Shown here: piece after piece, positions 7,949 to 15,786 of the stretch
How the letters are laid out: every line of letters begins with the position of its first letter
Position numbering within the stretch: position 1 is the first letter of the stretch
Origin: Parabacteroides distasonis
Lineage (GTDB): Bacteria; Bacteroidota; Bacteroidia; Bacteroidales; Tannerellaceae
Length of the DNA stretch: 49,262 nucleotides
NCBI GenBank assembly: GCA_021531775.1
Contig: JAFBIU010000027.1
Location: 1-49,262, forward strand
Direction: 5' to 3'
Position numbers and translations under genes: made by a program
Notes under the pieces: model-generated
What the model was told of the DNA's origin: nothing
The model's database searches: none
What the model saw: the letters and a program-made list of their open reading frames with translations, nothing else

Positions 7949-9043
7949 ATGGAATTCCCGAGAGACTCTTTTATACAGCAATTGAATGGCTGTACACCCG
8001 AATATCGTTCTGCGATTATTCAGTACACCGACAATCTATTAGCCAAGAAGCTTCCAGTTATCTTTTCCCTCAAGCATTTTGCGGGAATTGTGGGTATGGA
8101 TGAAGGAGAAATTAGGCGAATACTGGATCATACCGATGGCTATTATGCTTACTATACGATCCAAAAGAAACACAGCAAGAAACGAAGGAGAATAGTTGTA
8201 CCCTATCAGAATCTGAAGCGTATTCAAAGGTGGATACTACAAGAAATATTGGATAAGGTCGCTGTTCATAGACAAGCGAAGGGATTTGTGAAGGGGGGAA
8301 ATACGCTGCAAAATGCACTTCCGCATTTGGGAAAGAAGTATCTTAGAAAGTTTGATTTTAAGGATTTCTTCGAAAGTATTTCTGCAGAACGTGTATATGG
8401 CCTTTTTTACGAATTAGGTTATTCTCCAGCAGTCAGTCACGATCTTGCTGCTTTATGTACATTAAAATTAAGTGATTACAAATATATATCGTTGAAAGGG
8501 TACAAACAGCGTTGTTTCAAGTATCTGTATGATATGAATAAAGCGGTTTTAGCTCAAGGAGCTCCAACAAGTCCTGCCATTGCCAATTTGATTTGTAGAG
8601 GATTGGATGGGCGTTTCGCAAAGTATGCAGATTTGAACGGTATCCAATATACTCGTTATGCAGACGATTTGACGTTCTCAGCTGATAGCCTGGATTTGTT
8701 ACCTTCCTTTGGCTTTGTAAACAAAGTTGTTAGAGAAGAAGCTTTGAAACTGAATTATTCCAAGACTGGAACATACGGTCCCGAAAGTCGCCAAATGGTG
8801 ACTGGTATTCTAATCAATGGGGTGAAGCCAAGAGTACCGCAGAACTTCAAACGACAAATATATCGCCATCTTCATTTCTGTGAGAAGTATGGGGCACAAG
8901 AGCATTTTAGTCACGTAATGCCTGGTTATTCTCATGCCAGACAGTGGCTTTATGGAAAGATTCTCTATGTTTATGCCATTGAACCTGAAGTGGGTAAGGA
9001 TATGCTTGTAAAAGCCAATTCCTTGGATTGGGGATTGATTTGA
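7949..9043 (+). CDS. Retron reverse transcriptase
   Basis: A 364-residue RT with the ATG at 7949. Visible features are the retron-specific NAxxH element NALPH (122-126) in domain X, the first catalytic aspartate region FDFKDFF (about 135-141), the substrate loop QGAPTSPAIANL (203-214), and the catalytic YADD box (237-240). The domain-Y triplet VTG is at 284-286 in RQMVTGILIN. NAxxH plus VTG separates retron RTs from group II intron and DGR enzymes. The size suits a stand-alone retron RT of 300-400 residues. It should reverse transcribe the RNA just upstream into branched msDNA and hold the effector in check. Confidence 0.93.
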   Translation: MEFPRDSFIQQLNGCTPEYRSAIIQYTDNLLAKKLPVIFSLKHFAGIVGMDEGEIRRILDHTDGYYAYYTIQKKHSKKRRRIVVPYQNLKRIQRWILQEILDKVAVHRQAKGFVKGGNTLQNALPHLGKKYLRKFDFKDFFESISAERVYGLFYELGYSPAVSHDLAALCTLKLSDYKYISLKGYKQRCFKYLYDMNKAVLAQGAPTSPAIANLICRGLDGRFAKYADLNGIQYTRYADDLTFSADSLDLLPSFGFVNKVVREEALKLNYSKTGTYGPESRQMVTGILINGVKPRVPQNFKRQIYRHLHFCEKYGAQEHFSHVMPGYSHARQWLYGKILYVYAIEPEVGKDMLVKANSLDWGLI

Positions 9044-9163
9044 GAGAGAGTTTGTACTTGATAGCTTTGGAGGAAATGATGATCCTAAATGATTTATATA
9101 TAATAGAATAAATGGATTTTGTGATTGCATTGATAGATTATAGAAAGTTGAAAAAATATAAAA

Positions 9164-9892
9164 ATGAACGTATTTAATATTCATATTGAGTTTGACTCAA
9201 AGGTATTCTGCAAGACTGTAGAGGATTATATTGTCAAGAAACAGAAGGCATACGTCTGTGTGGTGGATGCTAATGTGATAGCTATGGTTCAGAAAGATCT
9301 TACATATAGAGCTATAGTAAATAATGCGAATGTTAATACATGTGATGGTAGTTCAATATCGAAGATGGTAAACTCTATATATGGAACTCACTATTCTGCG
9401 TTTAATGGCCCGGAATTATTTGAGTATTATATTGAACGTCCTTATAAACATGTTTTGATCGGTAATACAGAACAAAAGGTAGAACAAATTAAACATAAAG
9501 TAGCCGAAAAGGGACTGAATTTGGATCTTCAACATATAGATGTACCGTTTGTGCCAGTTGACAAGTTCGATTATCCTGCTATTGCCAAACAAATCAATGT
9601 ATTAAAACCTGATATCATATGGGTAAGTTTAGGTGCGCCAAAACAAGAGATATTTATTGCTAATATATTTCCGTATTTAGAGCAGGGTGTGTTGTTTGCT
9701 ATTGGAGCAGCTTTCAATTTTTATACAGGAGATTTACATAATAGCAAGCGTGAAATTGGTGGTTTGAGATTTATTTGGTTGGAACGTATTTTTAAGGAGC
9801 CAAAGAAGCAGCTTGGTCGTGTAGGCAGATTTTTAATTGCGATGCCGAAGATGTATCTGGAAGAAAAACGAAAAGCAAAAGGGATCCGATGA
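9164..9892 (+). CDS. WecG/TagA/CpsF family glycosyltransferase (GT26)
   Basis: A 242-residue GT26 enzyme. It shows the family pattern: an N-terminal NTCDG segment (VNTCDGSSISKMV, about 62-74), FNGPELFEYY, and the highly conserved GAPKQEIFIAN near residue 160. It ends with a basic amphipathic tail of the kind these enzymes use to sit on the inner membrane face. It is expected to transfer the second sugar (for example ManNAcA-like) onto an undecaprenyl-diphosphate-linked primer made by the WecA-like enzyme two genes downstream. Its last codons overlap the next gene by four bases. Confidence 0.9.
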   Translation: MNVFNIHIEFDSKVFCKTVEDYIVKKQKAYVCVVDANVIAMVQKDLTYRAIVNNANVNTCDGSSISKMVNSIYGTHYSAFNGPELFEYYIERPYKHVLIGNTEQKVEQIKHKVAEKGLNLDLQHIDVPFVPVDKFDYPAIAKQINVLKPDIIWVSLGAPKQEIFIANIFPYLEQGVLFAIGAAFNFYTGDLHNSKREIGGLRFIWLERIFKEPKKQLGRVGRFLIAMPKMYLEEKRKAKGIR

Positions 9893-10758
9893 AACGTGTA
9901 TTGATGACCGGTGTAGGTTCCTACGTGGGTGAGAGCGTGCGGAACTATATTCTATCGACATCTTCTGATTTCGTGATTGATGCGGTGGATACCATCAATG
10001 AGGCTTGGAAACAGGCGGATTTCTCGCAATATGATGTGGTATATCATGTGGCGGGTATTGCACATGTGAATGCGGATCCGAAAATGGAACCGCTATATTA
10101 CAAAGTGAATCGGGACTTAACGATTAAGGTGGCTCGTATAGCTAAGGCTGCTGGTGTGAAGCAGTTCATCTTCATGTCGAGCCAGATTGTGTTTCATGAG
10201 AGCCAGTCGTTGAAGACAGAGGTATTGACGGCTGAGACAAAAGAGAATCCGAATGGGTTCTATGGTGACTCTAAGCTGCAAGCAGAAAAGGGGTTGCATG
10301 CGTTGGAATGTGATACGTTCAAAGTGTGTATCCTTCGTCCTCCGATGATTTATGGACCGAATTCTAAGGGGAATTTCCCTCGTTTGGTGCAATTAGCTCA
10401 GGTGACTCCTGTATTTCCGGCTTGGCACAACAAACGGTCGATGCTTTACATTGACAACTTGGCTGAGTTCGTGAAGCAGGTAATTGAGCGGCAATTGAGT
10501 GGTACGTTCTATCCGCAGAACAGGGAATTAGCGGATACGGTAGAGATCATCCGTTTCTTTGCCAAAGCTTCGGGGCATAATGTATGGATTACACATCTAC
10601 TGAATCCATTTGTCTGGCTGGGTAGTTTTGTGCTTCAGCCTCTCAATAAGATGTTTGCTACCTACTACTATGACCCGGAAATGAGCAAGGTGGATTTTGA
10701 TTATCAGCTTGTCTCATTTGAGGAGAGTTTGAGGAGGATCAGCAAGGGGCTTGCATGA
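9889..10758 (+). CDS. NAD-dependent epimerase/dehydratase (extended SDR)
   Basis: A 289-residue extended short-chain dehydrogenase starting MKRVLMTGVGSYVGESVRNY. Its nucleotide-binding motif is a variant, TGxGSYVG, of the usual TGxxGxxG. Later elements are VYHVAGIAHVNAD and the catalytic YxxxK in YGDSKLQAEKGL. RPPMIYGPNSKGNFPRL matches the sugar-nucleotide binding region. It overlaps the WecG-like gene by ATGA and lies 18 bases before the next gene, so the three are translated together. It likely makes or modifies the sugar nucleotide used by the primer transferases. Confidence 0.87.
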   Translation: MKRVLMTGVGSYVGESVRNYILSTSSDFVIDAVDTINEAWKQADFSQYDVVYHVAGIAHVNADPKMEPLYYKVNRDLTIKVARIAKAAGVKQFIFMSSQIVFHESQSLKTEVLTAETKENPNGFYGDSKLQAEKGLHALECDTFKVCILRPPMIYGPNSKGNFPRLVQLAQVTPVFPAWHNKRSMLYIDNLAEFVKQVIERQLSGTFYPQNRELADTVEIIRFFAKASGHNVWITHLLNPFVWLGSFVLQPLNKMFATYYYDPEMSKVDFDYQLVSFEESLRRISKGLA

Positions 10759-10863
10759 TTTCAAGGAAGAGCATTTATGAAGATAAACTGCCTGTATGGG
10801 TCTTATACAAGCAGTTTGTATAAAGGCTTACAATTTCATGGAGAATATTTCACTTATCTTACT

Positions 10864-11874
10864 ATGTATTCGATTATGCTTCATTATGTATTGATTTTCC
10901 TGCTTTTGCTGGTAGCAGAAGTGGGGTATTTCCGTATTGCGGATAGGTGTAACATCATTGACAGGCCGAATGAGCGGTCGTCACACTCGTCCATTGTGCT
11001 TCGGGGTGGCGGTATCATATTTATGTTGGGACTATGGATATGGGCTGCATTCTTTGGGCTTGGCTATACTTGGTTTCTGGTAGCTGTTACGTTGATTGCA
11101 GGAGTGAGTTTTGTGGATGACATCAGGTCTTTGCCAGACTCGGTTCGGCTTGTGGCGCAGTTCGTAGCAATGGGATTGATGTTCTATCAGTTGGATATGC
11201 TGCATTGGGAGATGTGGTGGGTGGTGATATTGGCCCTTATTGTGAGCGTGGGTGCCTCGAATATCATCAATTTTATGGATGGTATCAATGGCATTACAGG
11301 AGGCTATGCCTTGGCTTCGCTGATACCTATATATGTATTAAATAAGGGTATGGGATTTGTGGAGGAGTCGCTTGTGGTGACAGTAATACTGGCTGATGCG
11401 GTTTTTTGCCTGTTCAATTTCCGTCCGAAGGGTAAGGCGAAATGTTTTGCTGGGGATGTGGGATCTATCGGAATTGCCTTTATCCTGCTGTTCCTGATCG
11501 GACAGTTGGTGATGAAGACCGGGGATATGACTTACTTGATATTTTTATTGGTATATGGTGTGGATGGTTGCCTGACGATTATCCATCGCATCATGCTTCA
11601 CGAGAATCTGGGTGAAGCGCACCGCAAGCATGCGTATCAGTTGATGGCGAATGAGCTGAAGATTGGGCATGTGAAAGTCAGTCTGCTGTATATGTGTCTG
11701 CAATTGGTTATATCCTTAGGATTTGTATTCATTGTGCCTAATACGTTGGTGGCGCATTGGCTGTTTCTCTTCGCCACGATTCTTGTGCTGGCAGTAGCTT
11801 ATCTGCTGTTTATGAAGAAGAATTATCATCTGCATCAGGCTTATCTCGATGAGATTAAAAGATTAAAGAATTAA
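10864..11874 (+). CDS. WecA/MraY-like undecaprenyl-phosphate sugar-phosphate transferase
   Basis: A polytopic inner-membrane transferase that starts glycan synthesis by moving a sugar-1-phosphate onto undecaprenyl phosphate. Signatures are RPNERSSHSSIVLRGGG after the first membrane helix, VDDIRSLPDSVRL (the DD pair near the active site), NIINFMDGINGITGG, and FAGDVGSIG. About ten hydrophobic segments can be counted. The ATG at 10864 (336 residues) is preferred because the sequence before it is not hydrophobic and lacks family character. Starts at 10777 and 10876 are also possible. In Bacteroidales, capsule loci often end with this WecG-SDR-WecA-like set. Confidence 0.88.
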   Translation: MYSIMLHYVLIFLLLLVAEVGYFRIADRCNIIDRPNERSSHSSIVLRGGGIIFMLGLWIWAAFFGLGYTWFLVAVTLIAGVSFVDDIRSLPDSVRLVAQFVAMGLMFYQLDMLHWEMWWVVILALIVSVGASNIINFMDGINGITGGYALASLIPIYVLNKGMGFVEESLVVTVILADAVFCLFNFRPKGKAKCFAGDVGSIGIAFILLFLIGQLVMKTGDMTYLIFLLVYGVDGCLTIIHRIMLHENLGEAHRKHAYQLMANELKIGHVKVSLLYMCLQLVISLGFVFIVPNTLVAHWLFLFATILVLAVAYLLFMKKNYHLHQAYLDEIKRLKN

Positions 11875-11878
11875 AAGA

Positions 11879-12076
11879 TCAAAGTTCATTCTCTATGATG
11901 GCTACCATATCGGCAGGAGAAATGACTTTCGGCGTAGTGGGAAAGTGCTTCAAGTTGCCTGTGACAAGGAAAGAGTCTTCAGAGAGAAAGTCAAGGACTT
12001 TTGCCGTTGCTACCATCGGATTGTGCGTAAGCAAGGCGGAAACAATGACATTGGTGTCGATTACTGCGTAAATCAT
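11879..12076 (-). pseudogene. PIN-domain toxin with internal deletion
   Basis: The 65-codon frame begins MIYAVIDTNVIVSALLTHNP, the start of a PIN-family toxin including the first catalytic aspartate (DTN). It ends SFLVTGNLKHFPTTPKVISP, the normal PIN C-terminus. Full-length relatives are about 130-140 residues, so roughly 70 central residues carrying the other acidic residues have been deleted in frame. A working nuclease is very unlikely. Its start overlaps the ancestral antitoxin stop (ATGA), the classic two-gene layout. Confidence 0.8.
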
Positions 12077-12372
12077 ATCTTGTTTGCTTTAGCCTCTCTT
12101 ACAGCATTGATTTCTGCATTTATCTCTTCCAAAGATAGTTCTGGTCTGCTTTACGCATCCCTACGAATATCACGAATGGCTTTTATCGCTTTTTCGCGTA
12201 TGTTTTCGTCATCGTCTGCTGCTATTGTAAAGGGAATGCTACGGCTACGGATGACGGTGCGCACGAATACATTGATGGCAGTGTTGGCACTCATGCCAAA
12301 CTGTTCGCAGAGCTGGTCAAATTTTGCTTTCTGCTCGGAGTCCAAACGGACGGTCATTGCTGTCTGTGCCAT
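12073..12372 (-). pseudogene. RelB/DinJ-family antitoxin interrupted by a stop codon
   Basis: Reading from 12372, the frame starts MAQTAMTVRLDSEQKAKFDQ and continues with FGMSANTAINVFVRTVI, the ribbon-helix-helix fold of DinJ. After 73 residues an in-frame TAA (12151-12153) interrupts it. The same frame then continues for 25 sensible codons (SRPELSLEEINAEINAV and so on) to a TGA at 12073-12075. The ancestral protein would be 99 residues, the usual DinJ length. The lost tail normally binds the toxin. The shortened form may still bind DNA. Confidence 0.8.
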
Positions 12373-12417
12373 AATTCTTACGATTTAAAGATGGATAATC
12401 TATACGTTGTTTGGTGG

Positions 12418-12447
12418 CAAATTTACATCAAAATGACGTAATTACAA
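12418..12447 (-). promoter_or_regulatory. Promoter of the decayed antitoxin-toxin pair
   Basis: On the minus strand TTG (12445-12447) and TAAATTTG (12418-12425) are 19 bases apart, a good -33/-7 match. The promoter thus seems to outlive the damaged genes it served. Confidence 0.55.
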
Positions 12448-12536
12448 AATCAAATGCAAATAATTGAGACTTGTATCGGAATAGACCCGCTCTGTTGCGT
12501 GCTTTAGGAATCAAGTAAATGTGATACTAATCTCCC

Positions 12537-14669
12537 ATGTTAAGGGATTATCAACAAACTATATGTGAACGGACGCTTCGCTCCTTGAAGCGTCATCGGA
12601 GTGTCATGGTACAGATGCCGACCGGCACGGGCAAGACGGTCACGTTGGCAGCTCTCTTACAGGCATATTCGGTTCCTGTCGGGAAGCAGTCTGCTCAACC
12701 GGATTTGCTTATCGTAGCTCATACACGGGAGCTGATCGAACAGATCAAATCGACGATCCGGCGGATGGAACTGGATGTTTCCCATATCCACGTGGAATCC
12801 ATTCAGACCGTTTCTCGCCGGATTGCGACGGATCGCATCTCGATTCGTCCCTCGTTAGTGATCATCGATGAAGCGCATCATGCCTTGGCCAACACCTATC
12901 AGCTCCTGTGGAAGCAGTGGCCCAAGGCCCGTTTCTTGGGATTGACAGCAACACCCTACCGGTTGAACGGAGCCGGTTTTACCGATCTGTTTGATGATCT
13001 AATCCTTTCAGATAGCATTGCCCATTTCATTGCGGAGGGTTGGCTCAGTCCCTTTGACTACTATTCGATACCGTCGGATAGTGATGAGATCCGGGCCATC
13101 GCCTTGTTCAAGAAGCGGAATATTGATGGGGATTATCAGACGAAGGAGATGCGGGACGTGCTGGATGTGCGGCCGACCATCCAACGGCTCTATCATTCGC
13201 TACAGGAGTTTGTGGCCGGTTGTAAGGGCATTGTCTATGCCATAGATATCACGCATGCGGAGCATATTGCCGAATTCTATCGTTCGAAGGGTCTGGTTGC
13301 GAAAGCGATCAGTGCCGCTACACCCAAACAGGAGCGTAAAGCCGATCTGGCCAAATTCCGGACTGGAGAGATCCAGGTCTTGGTGAATGTGGATCTCTTC
13401 TCGGAGGGGTTCGACTGTCCTGATGTGGAGTTTATCCAGCTGGCACGTCCGACACTTTCGTTGGCCAAATACCTGCAGATGGTGGGTAGGGGGCTGAGAC
13501 GGCATGAGGGCAAGGCCTGTTGCATCATTCTGGATAATGTGGGGCTTTATCGTCGGTTCGGCCTTCCTTCGGATGATCGAGACTGGAAAACCTATTTTAG
13601 TGGCGAACAACAACAGGTGGAGGCATTGGATCAATCCGTTGTCGCCTTGCGTTCGGTCGATACCGATTTGTCTCAATCCGTACGTAAAGCCAACGGGAAA
13701 GATGCCTCCTTGATTCAGATTACGAGTCATGAGCAGATCGGGCGTATGGTGCAGGAGCAGTCTGACTTCGTCCAAAAGAAACAGAGCTGGACAGACCCAC
13801 GTAACGGTATTACCTATCAGGCACGTCCGGTATCCATGCTGTTCCGTGGGGTGGAGCTTTCGACGGCAGATGGCGAACAGTTTTATCCGCGGATTCGTTC
13901 GGCCTACATCCGTCCCGATAAGGGAATCAGTCGTCGTTGCCTGCAGATGCAGGTGGGGTATGGCCTGTTTTGGCAAGGTTTGCTGATCCCCGGCAATCTG
14001 CCAAACCGTGTCTTCGAGATGGAGAAGCGTCATAAGTCTGGTTTCCGGATCTTTCATGACGAGCAGGGTGTCCGGTATATCCAGACCAGTCCGGATGATC
14101 CACTTCGAATCATCCCCAATGAAGAGGCTTTCACTCGGTGGTTTGAATCCTGGGAAGTGGCTCGGGAAAAGTGGCAGGAGGATCTCCGCTATATCATCCG
14201 AGCCAGAACAGAAGAATACAATCGCCTCATGGAGTTAATCCATCGTCACAAAACAGAGGTGACCTATTTGGACGGAGACATTGCGCAAGTGATGGGGGAG
14301 AACCGACTTCCCTGTTGGATTGACCGACGAACCGGTTTTGTGCATTATAGCCAGCCTCGGCTGTTCAAACGGGGATTCCTGGAAATCCTGCAAGAGGACA
14401 GTATGCTCTTTGTCCGGAACGTACGCGATGAGTCCCGCTATCCATTCATGAATCACATGCTGGTGGCGGATGACGAGATTGCCATGATTGAGGATCGGCT
14501 CTACCTCCGGAACGAGTGTTGCATGGGTTGCTACAAAGTCAAGTACCGGAGTGACGACTTTACCTTTTTCCGGACGGGTACGAACCGCTATCAACGGGAT
14601 TACGACACAGACGTGGAGATCATCCACAAGCCCGGTTCGGCCCCTACGGTCAAGTTGTCCTTGAAGTAA
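12537..14669 (+). CDS. Superfamily 2 DEAD/DEAH-box helicase
   Basis: A 710-residue ATP-dependent helicase of the ResIII/DEAD type. Motif I PTGTGKT is near residue 28, DEAH (IIDEAHHA) near 105, TATPYR near 145, and FSEGFDCPDVEFIQLARPT with QMVGRGLRRHEGK form the C-terminal motifs V and VI. The final ~350 residues have no family I recognise and may bind substrate. Length and layout match chromosomal Bacteroidales helicases of unknown role. It stands alone, faces the RNA methyltransferase tail to tail, and is clearly richer in G+C than the capsule genes to its left. Confidence 0.88.
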   Translation: MLRDYQQTICERTLRSLKRHRSVMVQMPTGTGKTVTLAALLQAYSVPVGKQSAQPDLLIVAHTRELIEQIKSTIRRMELDVSHIHVESIQTVSRRIATDRISIRPSLVIIDEAHHALANTYQLLWKQWPKARFLGLTATPYRLNGAGFTDLFDDLILSDSIAHFIAEGWLSPFDYYSIPSDSDEIRAIALFKKRNIDGDYQTKEMRDVLDVRPTIQRLYHSLQEFVAGCKGIVYAIDITHAEHIAEFYRSKGLVAKAISAATPKQERKADLAKFRTGEIQVLVNVDLFSEGFDCPDVEFIQLARPTLSLAKYLQMVGRGLRRHEGKACCIILDNVGLYRRFGLPSDDRDWKTYFSGEQQQVEALDQSVVALRSVDTDLSQSVRKANGKDASLIQITSHEQIGRMVQEQSDFVQKKQSWTDPRNGITYQARPVSMLFRGVELSTADGEQFYPRIRSAYIRPDKGISRRCLQMQVGYGLFWQGLLIPGNLPNRVFEMEKRHKSGFRIFHDEQGVRYIQTSPDDPLRIIPNEEAFTRWFESWEVAREKWQEDLRYIIRARTEEYNRLMELIHRHKTEVTYLDGDIAQVMGENRLPCWIDRRTGFVHYSQPRLFKRGFLEILQEDSMLFVRNVRDESRYPFMNHMLVADDEIAMIEDRLYLRNECCMGCYKVKYRSDDFTFFRTGTNRYQRDYDTDVEIIHKPGSAPTVKLSLK

Positions 14670-14699
14670 GCCTCCCGCCTCTTCCGGATTGTGTGCACC

Positions 14700-14727
14700 C
14701 ATCCCTTCCTGGGCTCCTGAAGGGATG
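14700..14727. terminator. Bidirectional hairpin between convergent genes
   Basis: CATCCCTTC (14700-14708) and GAAGGGATG (14719-14727) form a perfect nine-base-pair stem around a ten-base loop. It sits in the 69-base gap between the helicase stop and the methyltransferase stop, where it can serve both strands. Confidence 0.6.
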
Positions 14728-14738
14728 ATCGCCATCGC

Positions 14739-15497
14739 TTATCGTTCTCTCCTCCGAAATTCGGCACAGACCACAGCGGTCGCAATGGCTACATTGAGGG
14801 ATTCGGAGGTGGGGGTACCGACGGGAAAGTTGGGGATGTAGAGCCGTTCGTTGACGAGCGAGCGGATAGCGGGCCGGATACCTCTGCCCTCATTGCCCAT
14901 CACCAAGAGCCCGTGGGTCGTCAGCTGCTTGTCATACAGATCTTCGCCATCCAAGAGCGTGCCATAGAGGGGAATCTGCCGATCGGCCAACTGCCGGCAG
15001 TAGGCCTCTAAATCGAGATAGTGGATGCGCACGCGAGCCAGGGCCCCCATAGTCGCCTGAACCGCCTTGGGCGAAAAAACATCAGCCGTATCTAAACTAC
15101 AGACCACATCGTGAATACCAAACCAATCTGCCAACCGGATAATGGTTCCTAAATTACCCGGATCCTGAATACCATCCAACGCAATGACCAGTTGCCGTTC
15201 GGGATGTACATTGGCAATGTCCCAGGCGGGACGTTTGAAAATGGCCAATACATCCTGCGGATTCTTCAAAAAACTGGCTTTCCGAATCTCTTCCTCCGTC
15301 ACCTCTTCACATACCTTAGCTGCCACCTGCGGATGCTGGTCAAGCCATTCAGGACGGGCCAACAGCCATTCGCAGGCGAAAGCTGGCAGCAAATCGGCCA
15401 CCAATTTATTCCCTTCGGCCACAAATACCGACAACTCATCCCGGTATTTTTTCATTTCCAACGATCGAATATATTTGATTCTATTCTTGCTCAGCAT
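14739..15497 (-). CDS. SpoU/TrmH family RNA 2'-O-methyltransferase
   Basis: A 252-residue SPOUT-class methyltransferase. The start at 15497 gives MLSKNRIKYIRSLEMKKYRD, the normal beginning of the RNA-binding domain; an upstream start at 15554 would add an atypical hydrophobic leader. The catalytic domain shows ALDGIQDPGNLGTIIRLADW (motif 1), LLVMGNEGRGI (motif 2) and PTSESLNVAIATAVV (motif 3), which form the trefoil-knot SAM site. It should methylate a ribose in rRNA or tRNA; the target cannot be given. It is divergent from the cobalamin operon, with a gap of about 290 bases holding that operon's promoter and riboswitch. Confidence 0.92.
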   Translation of the reverse strand: MLSKNRIKYIRSLEMKKYRDELSVFVAEGNKLVADLLPAFACEWLLARPEWLDQHPQVAAKVCEEVTEEEIRKASFLKNPQDVLAIFKRPAWDIANVHPERQLVIALDGIQDPGNLGTIIRLADWFGIHDVVCSLDTADVFSPKAVQATMGALARVRIHYLDLEAYCRQLADRQIPLYGTLLDGEDLYDKQLTTHGLLVMGNEGRGIRPAIRSLVNERLYIPNFPVGTPTSESLNVAIATAVVCAEFRRRER

Positions 15498-15548
15498 ATC
15501 GTTTTTCCATTTTGCGAACAAAAGTAACAGAAAGTTTTGAAAGAGGGA

Positions 15549-15578
15549 TTGCATGTCATTAAAAAAACTGTACCTTTG
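15549..15578 (+). promoter_or_regulatory. Promoter of the cobalamin operon
   Basis: TTG (15549-15551), 19 bases, then TACCTTTG (15571-15578) matches the Bacteroidetes -33/-7 pattern. Transcription would begin near 15585, immediately before the riboswitch. Confidence 0.7.
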
Positions 15579-15584
15579 CCACCG

Positions 15585-15760
15585 TTATCGGTTCACCGCT
15601 CCCATTCGGGAGTCGTGATTAAAAGGGAATCAGGTGAAAATCCTGGACAGACCCGCTGCTGTGAGTTCCACAACAGTCTTCGATATACTCCGCCACTGGG
15701 AGCTTCGCTCTTGGGAAGGCCTCGAAGATGGAACGAGTCAGAAGACCTGCCATAACGTTA
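15585..15760 (+). promoter_or_regulatory. Cobalamin riboswitch
   Basis: The leader contains the conserved core of a cobalamin aptamer: GGGAATCAGGTGAAAATCC, then the GACAG-CCCGC-GCTGTGA segment (about 15630-15665), and the B12-box-like GTCAGAAGACCTGCC at 15737-15751. It lies between a promoter and the TonB receptor start at 15787, which is the usual place for B12-repressed transport genes. The closeness of the B12 box to the start codon favours control of translation initiation or early termination. Ligand subtype (adenosyl- or aquo-cobalamin) cannot be told by eye. Confidence 0.92.
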
Positions 15761-15786
15761 CATACGTTGATTTAAATTACGAGGAA

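Noticed and set aside
7946-9043. Group II intron or DGR reverse transcriptase
   Set aside because: NAxxH and VTG motifs, small size, no maturase or template/variable repeat, and the msr-msd RNA upstream all point to a retron.
15634-15786. TonB receptor start at 15634
   Set aside because: This region is the riboswitch RNA; the signal peptide begins only after the ATG at 15787.
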